A stretch of 64,000 bases of DNA from Pseudomonas fildesensis (GTDB lineage Bacteria > Pseudomonadota > Gammaproteobacteria > Pseudomonadales > Pseudomonadaceae). Below the pieces are notes generated by a model. It ran no database searches and was not told the origin of the DNA. It saw only the letters and a list, made by a program, of their open reading frames with translations. Position 1 is the first letter of the stretch. The number at the start of each line of letters is the position of its first letter. Shown here in pieces: positions 31,314 to 39,027 of the stretch. A program made the translations under genes and the position numbers. The stretch covers positions 124,001 to 188,000 of the forward strand of contig NZ_LFMW01000005.1 in NCBI RefSeq assembly GCF_001050345.1. The letters are read 5' to 3'.

Positions 31314-32009
31314 TCAGCCAGGCTCGCCAAATTGGTGAGTGAACTTGAACAGTTCGCTATCGCTCCTTATGCCCAGTTTTCGATAAGCCGATTGTTTTTG
31401 CGTACTAATGGTACTTGCACTGCGCGAAAATTTTGCCGCAATTGAATTCACTGACATCCCATCCAGAAAACAACGCAACACTTCTTGCTCCTTGGGTGTG
31501 AGGCAGGCGTTCAACTGCAAAGGACTCGAAAAGTCCATTTTCGACTTTACATTTGTGGCATCAAGTATTGATTGCATACCTTGCAGTGCCGGCACCATAC
31601 AAGGTTGCAAGTAGATCCGTCCTTGGGCGACCGTTCGAATCGCCGCAATCAATTCAGTCATGTTTTGGGTTTTCCCAAGGATCCCCCAACATCCGGCCTT
31701 CAAGGACAATGAGACGGTCGCAGGCGTGTAGTGCGAACACACAACCAAGGGCCTGCACTGACTGAAACGTCTATTCAGCGACTGGAGCAAGTTGAGGCCG
31801 TCACTGTCAGAGGGCGCCAGTACAAAGTCCATTACCACCACATCCGCCGGCCGCCGGGCAAGCGCTTCCAGCAATTGTGCTCCCGTCCCGAAGGAGCCGA
31901 TTACAGTGAGGTCGGACTCTTGGCTCAAACCCAACTCGAGCCCCTGCCGGACCATTTCATGGTCATCTAACAGCATGACAGTATGTAAATTGGAAGTTGA
32001 AGCAGGCAT
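31314..32009 (-). CDS. RcsB-like NarL/FixJ-family response regulator (orphan)
   Basis: This 231-residue two-component regulator starts at ATG 32007-32009; a 25-residue extension to 32084 is possible but unconserved. The receiver domain has the acidic pair Asp15-Asp16, phosphoacceptor Asp61 in VVVMDF, and Lys113 in GILGKT. The C-terminal LuxR-type HTH (about 168-225) reads CLTPKEQEVLRCFLDGMS, then TISTQKQSAYRKLG at 200-213, which closely resembles the recognition helix of enterobacterial RcsB (TISSQKKSAMMKLG). No sensor kinase is nearby. It is divergent from the fimbrial operon and probably controls it. RcsB-like regulators control cupD fimbriae in P. aeruginosa PA14. Confidence 0.85.
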   Translation of the reverse strand: MPASTSNLHTVMLLDDHEMVRQGLELGLSQESDLTVIGSFGTGAQLLEALARRPADVVVMDFVLAPSDSDGLNLLQSLNRRFSQCRPLVVCSHYTPATVSLSLKAGCWGILGKTQNMTELIAAIRTVAQGRIYLQPCMVPALQGMQSILDATNVKSKMDFSSPLQLNACLTPKEQEVLRCFLDGMSVNSIAAKFSRSASTISTQKQSAYRKLGIRSDSELFKFTHQFGEPG

Positions 32010-32118
32010 AGAAAACCCGAATAAGTTATACAACGAACCAACAACCCCTACTGTTGCGATCACGGTATACCCAGCCTTACACATGGATCAATACAGAAGA
32101 ACAATAAGCTGTAATTCT

Positions 32119-32132
32119 TCAGAACTATCCTA
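32119..32132. promoter_or_regulatory. RcsB-box-like site 1
   Basis: TCAGAACTATCCTA matches the enterobacterial RcsB/RcsAB box TAAGAATATTCCTA at 10 of 14 positions. Its centre is 33 bp (about three helical turns) from the stronger site 2. Confidence 0.4.
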
Positions 32133-32151
32133 CGGAAAAATCCACGCGCAA

Positions 32152-32165
32152 TAAGAACCTTCCTA
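32152..32165. promoter_or_regulatory. RcsB-box-like site 2
   Basis: TAAGAACCTTCCTA matches TAAGAATATTCCTA at 12 of 14 positions, including both outer half-sites (TAAGAA and TTCCTA). It lies 212 bases upstream of the pilin ATG and 142 bases upstream of the regulator ATG. Confidence 0.55.
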
Positions 32166-32377
32166 CAGAAACTCCGCCATGCAACTAGAACCACCCACAC
32201 TTAAAAACAAATCTTTCGAACAATCACGAGACAAAACTCGCTGGCGCTCTATAGATGCTCTTCACGTTAAAAGACCACTATAAGGCTGCCCGCCAATCGA
32301 GACGAATTCGAAATAAAAGACAGGCACAGCGCTTTACCTGCGGCGGGCCACACCGATAAATCACCACTGGGATTACC

Positions 32378-32956
32378 ATGAAAGTCAACGCTCTATCCAA
32401 GATAGCGGCCGCTCTGGCCTTGACCGCCGCTGTATCGCACTCTGCGTACGCCAACGATGGCACCATCAATTTCAGCGGCCTGGTGACCGACGTGACCTGC
32501 ACGATCGAAGGTTCAGCGCCGGGCACTGGCGCCGTGGTCAAGGACGTTAACCTGGGCGGTGTTTCCGCCGCGCGCCTGGACACTGCGGGTAAACGCGCCA
32601 ACCTGACCGGCTTCACCATTCGCATTGGCTCGCCAGGCGAGGGCAGTTGCACCAACGGTCGCACCGCAATGGTTGCCTTTGACCCGACCAGCCCGGCCAT
32701 TGATGTAGCAACCGGACGCTTGAACATCGACGGCTACGATGACCCGACCGACACCACTAACGCCAAAAACGTACAGGTCGAAGTGACTAACCGCGGTGGC
32801 ACCCCGATTAACGTCTACACCGAAAAATCCGAAGGCGTGGTGATTGTCGACAACCAGGCCGTCATCCCCCTGGCCGCGCAAATGTACGCCAGCGCGCCCG
32901 CTACCGAAGGTACGGTCAGGACTCGTGTCGGCTTTCTAGTCGAGTACGCCGAGTAA
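32378..32956 (+). CDS. Chaperone-usher major fimbrial subunit (predicted)
   Basis: This 192-residue exported pilin-fold protein is the probable shaft subunit. The signal peptide covers residues 1-25 (ending SAYA). The mature start NDGTINFSGLVTDVTCTIEG is typical of type 1/P-type pilins, with Cys41 and Cys91 forming the expected disulphide. The penultimate region (GTVRTRVGFLVEYAE) supplies the alternating hydrophobic C-terminal strand recognised by the chaperone. First gene of the operon, 91 bases upstream of the first chaperone. Assignment as the major subunit rests on position. Confidence 0.87.
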   Translation: MKVNALSKIAAALALTAAVSHSAYANDGTINFSGLVTDVTCTIEGSAPGTGAVVKDVNLGGVSAARLDTAGKRANLTGFTIRIGSPGEGSCTNGRTAMVAFDPTSPAIDVATGRLNIDGYDDPTDTTNAKNVQVEVTNRGGTPINVYTEKSEGVVIVDNQAVIPLAAQMYASAPATEGTVRTRVGFLVEYAE

Positions 32957-33047
32957 GGGAGCCGCAGGCCTGCACCGTCAAGCCTTGCATGCTACGGACC
33001 TGCGCTAGCTGCGCAGGTCCCTCCTGATGAGAAGAGACCCTCTGACT

Positions 33048-33824
33048 ATGAAAAGAATGGCCCGCCTGGCGCTTGCCATCTGCGCTTGCGGATTTTTATC
33101 ACTGCCGACGCTTCCCTCCCATGCAGGCGTGATTATTCATGGCACGCGCGTGATCTACCCTGCTCAACAGCAGGAGGTTACGGTGCGCCTGGAGAATAAG
33201 GGCCCCCGTCCCGCGCTGGTGCAAACCTGGTTGGATACTGGCGACCGGCAATCGACACCTGCCACGGCGCAAACACCGTTCACCCTTTCGCCTCCGATCT
33301 TTCGGATTGAGCCTCACCAGCAACAAGCCTTGCGCTTGCGCTATTCCGGCGAACCATTACCCACCGACCGCGAAAGCCTGTTCTGGCTGAACGTTCTGGA
33401 AGTACCACCGCTCTCTACCGATGCCGCGCAACAAAACCAGATCGAGTTATCGTTCCGCACCCGCTTGCGCGTATTTCTACGACCCCAGGCACTGCCCTAC
33501 CCTGTCGGCGACGCCCCGGCAAAACTGCAATGGAAACTGGTGGCCCACGAACAAGGCTTCGCCCTGCAAGCCAGCAACCCCACGCCGTATCACATATCCC
33601 TCGCCTCGATCGACTTGCTGAGCGACAGCAAACGGTTCAGCAAAGCACCAAACAAAGCCGCCGACGACAGCCTGCTGATGCCGGCCGGTGGCGTGAAACT
33701 GTTTGTGTTACCCCTGCTGCGCAATCGCCCCAACGGCGAGAGCAAAATCGAATTCACCACGGTCAGCGACTTTGGTGCCCGCGTGCGCCATTCGGCAGGC
33801 CTTACCCCTTCATCCGCAGGATGA
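33048..33824 (+). CDS. Periplasmic fimbrial chaperone 1 (FimC/PapD-like)
   Basis: This protein of about 258 residues starts at ATG 33048; an ATG seven codons earlier at 33027 is an alternative. The signal peptide ends LPSHA. The two-Ig-domain fold is clear: HGTRVIYPAQQQEVTVRLENKG (donor strand and arginine of domain 1), FTLSPPIFRIEPHQQQALRLRYSG, SLFWLNVLEVPP, IELSFRTRLRVFLRP, and the domain-2 NPTPYHISLASIDLL and FGARVRH. Such chaperones fold pilins by donor-strand complementation and deliver them to the usher. A second, similar chaperone follows within 8 bases. Confidence 0.92.
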   Translation: MKRMARLALAICACGFLSLPTLPSHAGVIIHGTRVIYPAQQQEVTVRLENKGPRPALVQTWLDTGDRQSTPATAQTPFTLSPPIFRIEPHQQQALRLRYSGEPLPTDRESLFWLNVLEVPPLSTDAAQQNQIELSFRTRLRVFLRPQALPYPVGDAPAKLQWKLVAHEQGFALQASNPTPYHISLASIDLLSDSKRFSKAPNKAADDSLLMPAGGVKLFVLPLLRNRPNGESKIEFTTVSDFGARVRHSAGLTPSSAG

Positions 33825-33831
33825 CCCTTGC

Positions 33832-34599
33832 ATGAATTCGACGTCCAGTTCACACCTGCCCGCCAGGCTCATGGCAATGATGTTTGCGCTGTTTGGCGCC
33901 GTCTCCGTACAGGCGAGCGTTGTTATCAACAGCACTCGAATTGTCTACCCGCAAAACGACAAGGAGGTGACGGTCAGGCTTGAAAGCAAAAACCAGACAC
34001 CGGTGCTGGTCCAGACGTGGCTGGACGACGGCGATGAACACTCGACGCCGGATCTGGCAGGCATACCCTTCGTCGTCACGCCGCCGATCTTTCGCATGGA
34101 GCCGGGAAAACAACAGGTAGTGCGCCTGGCCTTTACGGGCGAAACCTTGCCGTCAACGCAGGAAAGCCTGTTCTGGTTCAACTTGCTGGAGGTGCCCTCA
34201 CAGTCGCAGGACGCCCAACAGGGCAACCAGTTGCAACTCGCATTCCGCTCCCGGATCAAGTTGTTTTTCCGCCCGCAGAGCCTTCCCTACAGCGTCGAGG
34301 CCGCGCCTGGAAAACTGAACTGGCGGCGCGTCTCGACCGAGCAGGGCCTGGCACTGGAAGTCCACAACCCGACCCCGTATCACGTGACGTTCGAGCAGAT
34401 CGACGTGCTGGCGGCAGGGCAGCGTCATGTCCGCGAACCGGCGGCCTCAGGCGCTGAGAATATGGTGCCCCCAGGCGGTCGCAACCGCTTTGAGTTTCCC
34501 CGCCTCGAAACACCGCTGAACACCCCGGTAACCATAGAGTTCCAGGCGCTCGACGACTTTGGCGTAAAGGTTCCTCACAGCGCCAAGGTTTCCCCATGA
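33832..34599 (+). CDS. Periplasmic fimbrial chaperone 2 (FimC/PapD-like)
   Basis: This 255-residue paralogue of the preceding gene starts at ATG 33832, 8 bases after its stop; the frame is open upstream but that part overlaps chaperone 1. The signal peptide ends VSVQA. The chaperone motifs recur: STRIVYPQNDKEVTVRLESK, VTPPIFRMEPGKQQVVRLAF, SLFWFNLLEVPS, LAFRSRIKLFFRP and NPTPYHVTFEQIDVL. The short region between SLFWFNLLEVP and LAFRSR suggests the FGS (short F1-G1 loop) class. The two chaperones may serve different subunits, for example shaft versus tip. It lies upstream of the usher. Confidence 0.92.
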   Translation: MNSTSSSHLPARLMAMMFALFGAVSVQASVVINSTRIVYPQNDKEVTVRLESKNQTPVLVQTWLDDGDEHSTPDLAGIPFVVTPPIFRMEPGKQQVVRLAFTGETLPSTQESLFWFNLLEVPSQSQDAQQGNQLQLAFRSRIKLFFRPQSLPYSVEAAPGKLNWRRVSTEQGLALEVHNPTPYHVTFEQIDVLAAGQRHVREPAASGAENMVPPGGRNRFEFPRLETPLNTPVTIEFQALDDFGVKVPHSAKVSP

Positions 34600-34743
34600 C
34601 AGCCCGGACACTCTGCCGTCCACCGTAGCTTTCCGGCATCCAGCCAGCGCCGCACCACACACCTTCGGTCGATGCCCTTTTTTCAGGGCAGGGACTCTCT
34701 ATGCCGAAATTCGGACAGTACCCTTTTTGTGAGAATGGTAAAC

Positions 34744-37356
34744 ATGAGTTTGAACACGCGAGCCAGGGTAAGTAGCGGGTCCCTGCCACGTCATCGCTTG
34801 AAACCGATGGTACGTAGCCTGCTGCTGGTGAGTGGTGCCTATGCCATGGGCGCCCACAGTGCCGAGCAGGTCGAGTTCAACCCGGCTTTCTTTCCGGATA
34901 GAGCGGCCGGCCTGCAGGTCGATATTTCAAAATTCAGCCAGGGTAACGTCGTACTGCCCGGCAGCTACCGCACTGACGTCCACCTCAACGGCCAGTGGAT
35001 CGGGCGCGAAACCTTGACCTTCGTCGCGGTCAATGGCCAAAAGGCAGCGCAGCTGTGCCTGGAGCGTGACGCGCTACTCAGGTTTGGCATCGACCTGGAC
35101 ACTGTCGAACAGCAGTCCGCTGAAGCCGGTGAAACACCCTCGTCTGCATTCGACAATTGCGCCGATATTGCAGGCTACTTGCCAGGCGCAAACAGCCAGT
35201 TTGACCCAGGCGAAAACCGCCTGGACTTGCAGGTTCCGCAGATTTACCTGGCGCGCAAGGTGCGCGGCTATGTCGACCCGCAGCATTGGGACGGAGGAAT
35301 CGATGCCGCCTTTGTGCGCTACAACGCCAATACCTTTGCTACCCAGGCCAATGGTCGCTCGCTCGGCTCCAACTACCTGGGCCTCAACACCGGGCTCAAT
35401 CTGGGTGACTGGCACTGGCGCCACAATGGCAGCTACAGCCAATCCACTTCAGGGTCCGGCTATCAAAGCAGCGCCACCTATGTGCAGCGCGAACTGAGCA
35501 AGCTGCAGTCACAGTTGATGGTGGGCGAGATCTACACCCCTGGCGAACTGTTCGACAGCGTGCGCCTGCGCGGCGCAAGCCTGTTCAGCGACGACCGGAT
35601 GTTGCCCGACTCCCAGACCGGTTTTGCGCCGGTTGTGCGAGGCTTCGCAGAGACCAACGCACGTGTCACCGTGCGTCAGCGCGGCGTGCTATTGGATGAA
35701 GTGTCGGTGGCCCCTGGCCCTTTCGTTCTCAACGATTTGTTCCCCACCGGCTACGGCGGTGACCTGACCGTCACGGTCACCGAGGCCGATGGTCGCCAGC
35801 GTGAGTTCATCGTACCGTTCGCCGCCAACGCCAACCTGCTGCGTCCCGGCTACAGCCGCTACTCGTTGAGCATTGGCCAACTGGATGAAATTGGCCTGCG
35901 GCATCCACCCACGCTGATGCAGGCAACTTACCAGCACGGCCTGAACAACCTGCTGACCGGGTACACCGGCGCGGTGGTCGGCGACGACTACCAGTCGCAG
36001 TTGCTGGGCACGGCGTTCAATACCCCACTCGGTGCGTTATCTTTTGACCTGACCCACTCGAACGCCCAGTTGCCGGGTCACGGTACACGTGAGGGGCAAA
36101 GCGTGCAGGTGCGCTACAGCAAGAACTTCGCGGACACCGGCACCCACTTTGCCCTGGGGGCGTACCGTTACTCCACCGAAGGGTTCCTGAATGTGGGCGA
36201 TGCCGCGCGCGTTCGCGACCTCGCCATCGACGGTCTGAGCCTGGACAACGTATCGCGCGTGCGCGACAGGATGGACATCAGCCTCAACCAGAGCCTGGGT
36301 AAAGGCTCGATGTACCTGACCGGCTCCCGGCAGAATTACTGGAACCGTACAAATGGCAACCTGACCTTCACCGCGGGTTACAGCAACAGTTGGAAGGGGC
36401 TTCACTACACCGTCAGCGCACAGCGTACCCGTGACCTGCTGAGTGACCGGGTCGACAAGCAAGTTGACTTTACCTTGAGCCTGCCGCTGGGCAGCGACGC
36501 ACGCTCGCCGACCCTGACCACCATGGCGTACCGCGGCGATCAAAGCAGCGGCGAGCGCGTCACGTTGGGCGGCAGCCTCGGCGAGCGCAATGAGTTCAGC
36601 TACGGCCTGGGGGCCAGCCGGGCGCACGGCAGCGGTAATTCAACGAGTGCGGACGTGAAATACCAGGCAAACCATGCCGTGCTGTCTGCCGGTTATGGAC
36701 AGAGCAACGACTACCGCTCAGCTTCATTTGGCGTGACGGGAGGTATTGTCGCTCACGCCGGCGGCGTGACCTTCGCCCCGGAGCTGGGCGATACCCTCGG
36801 CATCGTCCAGGCACCCGAAGCCGAGGGCGCGCGAATCAATGGCAACCACAGTGCACAAGTCGGCAAGAGTGGCTATGCCGTGGTGCCACACCTCACCCCT
36901 TATCGACAAAACGTCGTCGAGTTGGACCCCAAGGACTTGTCCGTCGACGTGGAGCTCAAGACGGCTTCGCAAAATGTGGCGCCGCGCGCGGGTTCGGTGG
37001 TGAAGCTGCAATTTGAGACGGTCAGCGGCCAGGCCCTGTTGATTACGGCGCTGCGCGAGGACGGCAGCCTGCTGCCATTCGGTTCGGATGTATTCGATGA
37101 GGACGGCGCGAGCGTCGGGATAGTTGGCCAGGGCGGTAAAGCGTTTGTCCGCGTGTCTCACCCACAGGGGCAACTCACCGTGAAGTGGGGCTCAACTACT
37201 AACGCTACCTGCCGGTTCCACTACGACTCAAGCGCACAACCGGATGCCGATGGCGCCAACCGCTTGCGGCATCTGAACGCAGGTACTTGTCAGGCCGACG
37301 CACCCATTGCGGCAGAGGCAGTGCCGCCATCCGACGAGCGCAGTTCGCCTATCTAA
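34744..37356 (+). CDS. Fimbrial outer-membrane usher
   Basis: This is a FimD/PapC-family usher of about 870 residues that secretes and polymerises pilins. The start is uncertain: ATG 34744 (MSLNTRARV) is chosen, with 34735 and 34672 possible, because it keeps a basic N-terminus before a hydrophobic signal segment ending GAHSA. The N-terminal chaperone-binding domain reads VEFNPAFFPDRAAGLQVDIS and ADIAGYLPGANSQFDPGENRL. The 24-strand pore and plug follow (ITLRGASLFSDDRMLPDSQ-like, FAPVVRGFAETNARVTVRQRG). The C-terminal domains contain VPHLTPYRQNVVELDPKDL and a cysteine pair. Length is normal and it appears intact. Confidence 0.92.
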   Translation: MSLNTRARVSSGSLPRHRLKPMVRSLLLVSGAYAMGAHSAEQVEFNPAFFPDRAAGLQVDISKFSQGNVVLPGSYRTDVHLNGQWIGRETLTFVAVNGQKAAQLCLERDALLRFGIDLDTVEQQSAEAGETPSSAFDNCADIAGYLPGANSQFDPGENRLDLQVPQIYLARKVRGYVDPQHWDGGIDAAFVRYNANTFATQANGRSLGSNYLGLNTGLNLGDWHWRHNGSYSQSTSGSGYQSSATYVQRELSKLQSQLMVGEIYTPGELFDSVRLRGASLFSDDRMLPDSQTGFAPVVRGFAETNARVTVRQRGVLLDEVSVAPGPFVLNDLFPTGYGGDLTVTVTEADGRQREFIVPFAANANLLRPGYSRYSLSIGQLDEIGLRHPPTLMQATYQHGLNNLLTGYTGAVVGDDYQSQLLGTAFNTPLGALSFDLTHSNAQLPGHGTREGQSVQVRYSKNFADTGTHFALGAYRYSTEGFLNVGDAARVRDLAIDGLSLDNVSRVRDRMDISLNQSLGKGSMYLTGSRQNYWNRTNGNLTFTAGYSNSWKGLHYTVSAQRTRDLLSDRVDKQVDFTLSLPLGSDARSPTLTTMAYRGDQSSGERVTLGGSLGERNEFSYGLGASRAHGSGNSTSADVKYQANHAVLSAGYGQSNDYRSASFGVTGGIVAHAGGVTFAPELGDTLGIVQAPEAEGARINGNHSAQVGKSGYAVVPHLTPYRQNVVELDPKDLSVDVELKTASQNVAPRAGSVVKLQFETVSGQALLITALREDGSLLPFGSDVFDEDGASVGIVGQGGKAFVRVSHPQGQLTVKWGSTTNATCRFHYDSSAQPDADGANRLRHLNAGTCQADAPIAAEAVPPSDERSSPI

Positions 37357-37434
37357 GGGGTTGATGCGGCGCTGTCCGGTCGGGCACGCCGCATTCCTTG
37401 CCTACAAACGCCCTATTTCCGTATGGGACTCATG

Positions 37435-38394
37435 ATGAAGCACTCTATTAGATTCATTTCCGCACTGCTGGTATTTGGGGTGCCCATCGCAGCTCAAGCC
37501 GCGTGCGACACTTACATGAACTCAGAACATGGCCTCACTCTGCCGGCCGTTATCACCGTACCCGACAGCCTTCCTGTGGGAGCTGAAATCATCCGCCGGC
37601 CCTTCAGCAACGTTGTTCCTGCCCGTTACATGAATTGCGACACCCCCACCCTGATATCGCTTTACGGGCGTTACAGCGGGATGCAGGAAACGACCTACCC
37701 GTATGCCTATCGCACCGAAGCGCCAGGCGTTGGCATTCGTATAACCATCACCGACGCCCGCCCAGGGACCAGTTTCTATGCGTTCCAGACTGTTCAAGCC
37801 ACTCTATTCGCCGGAAGGCATCCCATCTACACGAATGCGGAAGCGGTCTTCTACAAAATCGGGCCGATTACAGGCGGGACAGTGCCTGCCGCAATCATCT
37901 GGCAATCCACCATGCGGAATGCCGGCCCCCCCGTGGGTACCTTTCGGCTGAGCATCACCAGCCCGATACGCTTCGTCAGCCCCGCCACCACGTGCGACCT
38001 CGCGGCAGGTGACGTCAACCGCACCATTACACTCCCTCCGATACGCGTCGGTGACTTAAGAAACGCCGTCTCCGCAGGCGCATACAATTTCGAGCTGACG
38101 GCCAATTGCACCGGTGCTACGAACGTCACCTACCGTTTTTCCGGTACACCCGCCGCAGGAAACGCCGTGCTCTTCGCCAATACGGGCACTGCCGGCAATG
38201 TCGGTCTGTGGCTGTATTCACGCATCAACGGGGCTAACCAGAACATTGGCGCGAACAACACCAGCCACACGCGCACGCTGGTTGTTTCCGGCAACCGTGC
38301 AGTCCTGCCACTCGGCGCTGCCTATCACAGAACTGGCACGGTCACCCAAGGCACGTTAGTCAGCACCGCAACGGTCAACATTACCTACAACTGA
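37435..38394 (+). CDS. Two-domain fimbrial tip adhesin (predicted)
   Basis: This is an exported protein of about 319 residues. ATGs at 37423, 37432 and 37435 are possible; the last has GGGA seven bases upstream. The signal peptide ends AAQA. Residues about 23-180 form an unrecognised N-terminal domain with two cysteines, positioned like a lectin domain. From about 185 (TTCDLAAGDVNRTITLPPI) the protein is a pilin domain ending in the chaperone-recognised strand STATVNITYN. This two-domain plan is that of FimH/MrkD-type tip adhesins. The ligand is unknown. The pilin half is strongly similar to the next gene, which suggests duplication. Confidence 0.8.
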   Translation: MKHSIRFISALLVFGVPIAAQAACDTYMNSEHGLTLPAVITVPDSLPVGAEIIRRPFSNVVPARYMNCDTPTLISLYGRYSGMQETTYPYAYRTEAPGVGIRITITDARPGTSFYAFQTVQATLFAGRHPIYTNAEAVFYKIGPITGGTVPAAIIWQSTMRNAGPPVGTFRLSITSPIRFVSPATTCDLAAGDVNRTITLPPIRVGDLRNAVSAGAYNFELTANCTGATNVTYRFSGTPAAGNAVLFANTGTAGNVGLWLYSRINGANQNIGANNTSHTRTLVVSGNRAVLPLGAAYHRTGTVTQGTLVSTATVNITYN

Positions 38395-38412
38395 AACCTT
38401 GAGGATCATTGA

Positions 38413-38940
38413 ATGAGCATCCGAACCCTGCCGATACTGCTGGCAATCACGGCGAGCCTGGCCGCCAATGCGGTGCAGGCCGCTACCACGGGTACCCTGC
38501 GCTTTGCCGGTGTGGTCAACGCCGGCACGTGTAACCTGGCCGCCGGCGACTTGAATCGCACAATCACACTACCGCCCATCAAGATTTCAGACTTTGGTGC
38601 GAGCCCCAGCGCCGGATCGTTCGATTTCGACATCTCTGCCGACTGCGAATCGGACCTTCGCAACGTAATTTTCCTGTTCACCGGCCCACCGTCCGCAGGG
38701 AATGCCGCGCTGTTTGCCAACACAGGTACATCGGGCGGCACTGCCCTTTGGCTGCTACACCGGGCGCCCACCCTTTATACCATCCCTGCTAACGGCACCG
38801 CTGCCCAGCGCAGTCGTACGATTGCGACGAGTAGCAACAGGGCGGTGATACCGCTTCGAGCGTCGTACCATAAGACCGGCGCCGCGATCACCCAAGGCAC
38901 CCTGGCCAGCGCTGTCACCGTTTCGATCACTTACAACTGA
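38413..38940 (+). CDS. Minor fimbrial subunit
   Basis: This 175-residue exported pilin has a signal peptide ending NAVQA. The mature pilin fold starts TTGTLRFAGVVNAGTCNLAAGD and ends with the beta-strand tail LASAVTVSITYN. It shares long identical stretches with the C-terminal half of the preceding adhesin (LNRTITLPPIK, PSAGNAALFANTGTS). The ATG is 19 bases after the adhesin stop and follows a GAGGA site. It is last in the operon; the next feature is the phaF terminator. A tip-adaptor or terminator-subunit role is inferred from position and similarity. Confidence 0.83.
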   Translation: MSIRTLPILLAITASLAANAVQAATTGTLRFAGVVNAGTCNLAAGDLNRTITLPPIKISDFGASPSAGSFDFDISADCESDLRNVIFLFTGPPSAGNAALFANTGTSGGTALWLLHRAPTLYTIPANGTAAQRSRTIATSSNRAVIPLRASYHKTGAAITQGTLASAVTVSITYN

Positions 38941-38975
38941 CAGGCCCTTGGGCAGCGCCCAGGTTGTGATCGCGC

Positions 38976-39013
38976 AAAAAAATGCCCGACCTTTGCAGGC
39001 CGGGCATTTTTTG
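38976..39013. terminator. Bidirectional terminator between fimbrial operon and phaF
   Basis: The stem TGCCCG / CGGGCA, with further inner pairing, is flanked by a 7-A run on the left and a 6-T run on the right. It serves both convergent operons. Confidence 0.88.
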
Positions 39014-39027
39014 TACGTCCCGGAAAA

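Larger units (their letters stand above)
32010..32377. promoter_or_regulatory. AT-rich divergent control region of the fimbrial module
   Basis: This 368-base gap has visibly lower GC than its surroundings and contains no convincing gene. It holds two RcsB-box-like palindromes (32119-32132 and 32152-32165). A TATAGA -10-like hexamer (32250-32255) has no good -35, which would fit an activator-dependent promoter for the pilin gene. On the minus strand TATAAC lies shortly before the regulator start. Confidence 0.5.

Noticed and set aside
31311..31330. Attachment-site or target-site duplication at the left edge of the fimbrial insert
   Set aside because: I looked for a matching direct repeat near 38941-39030 and saw none.
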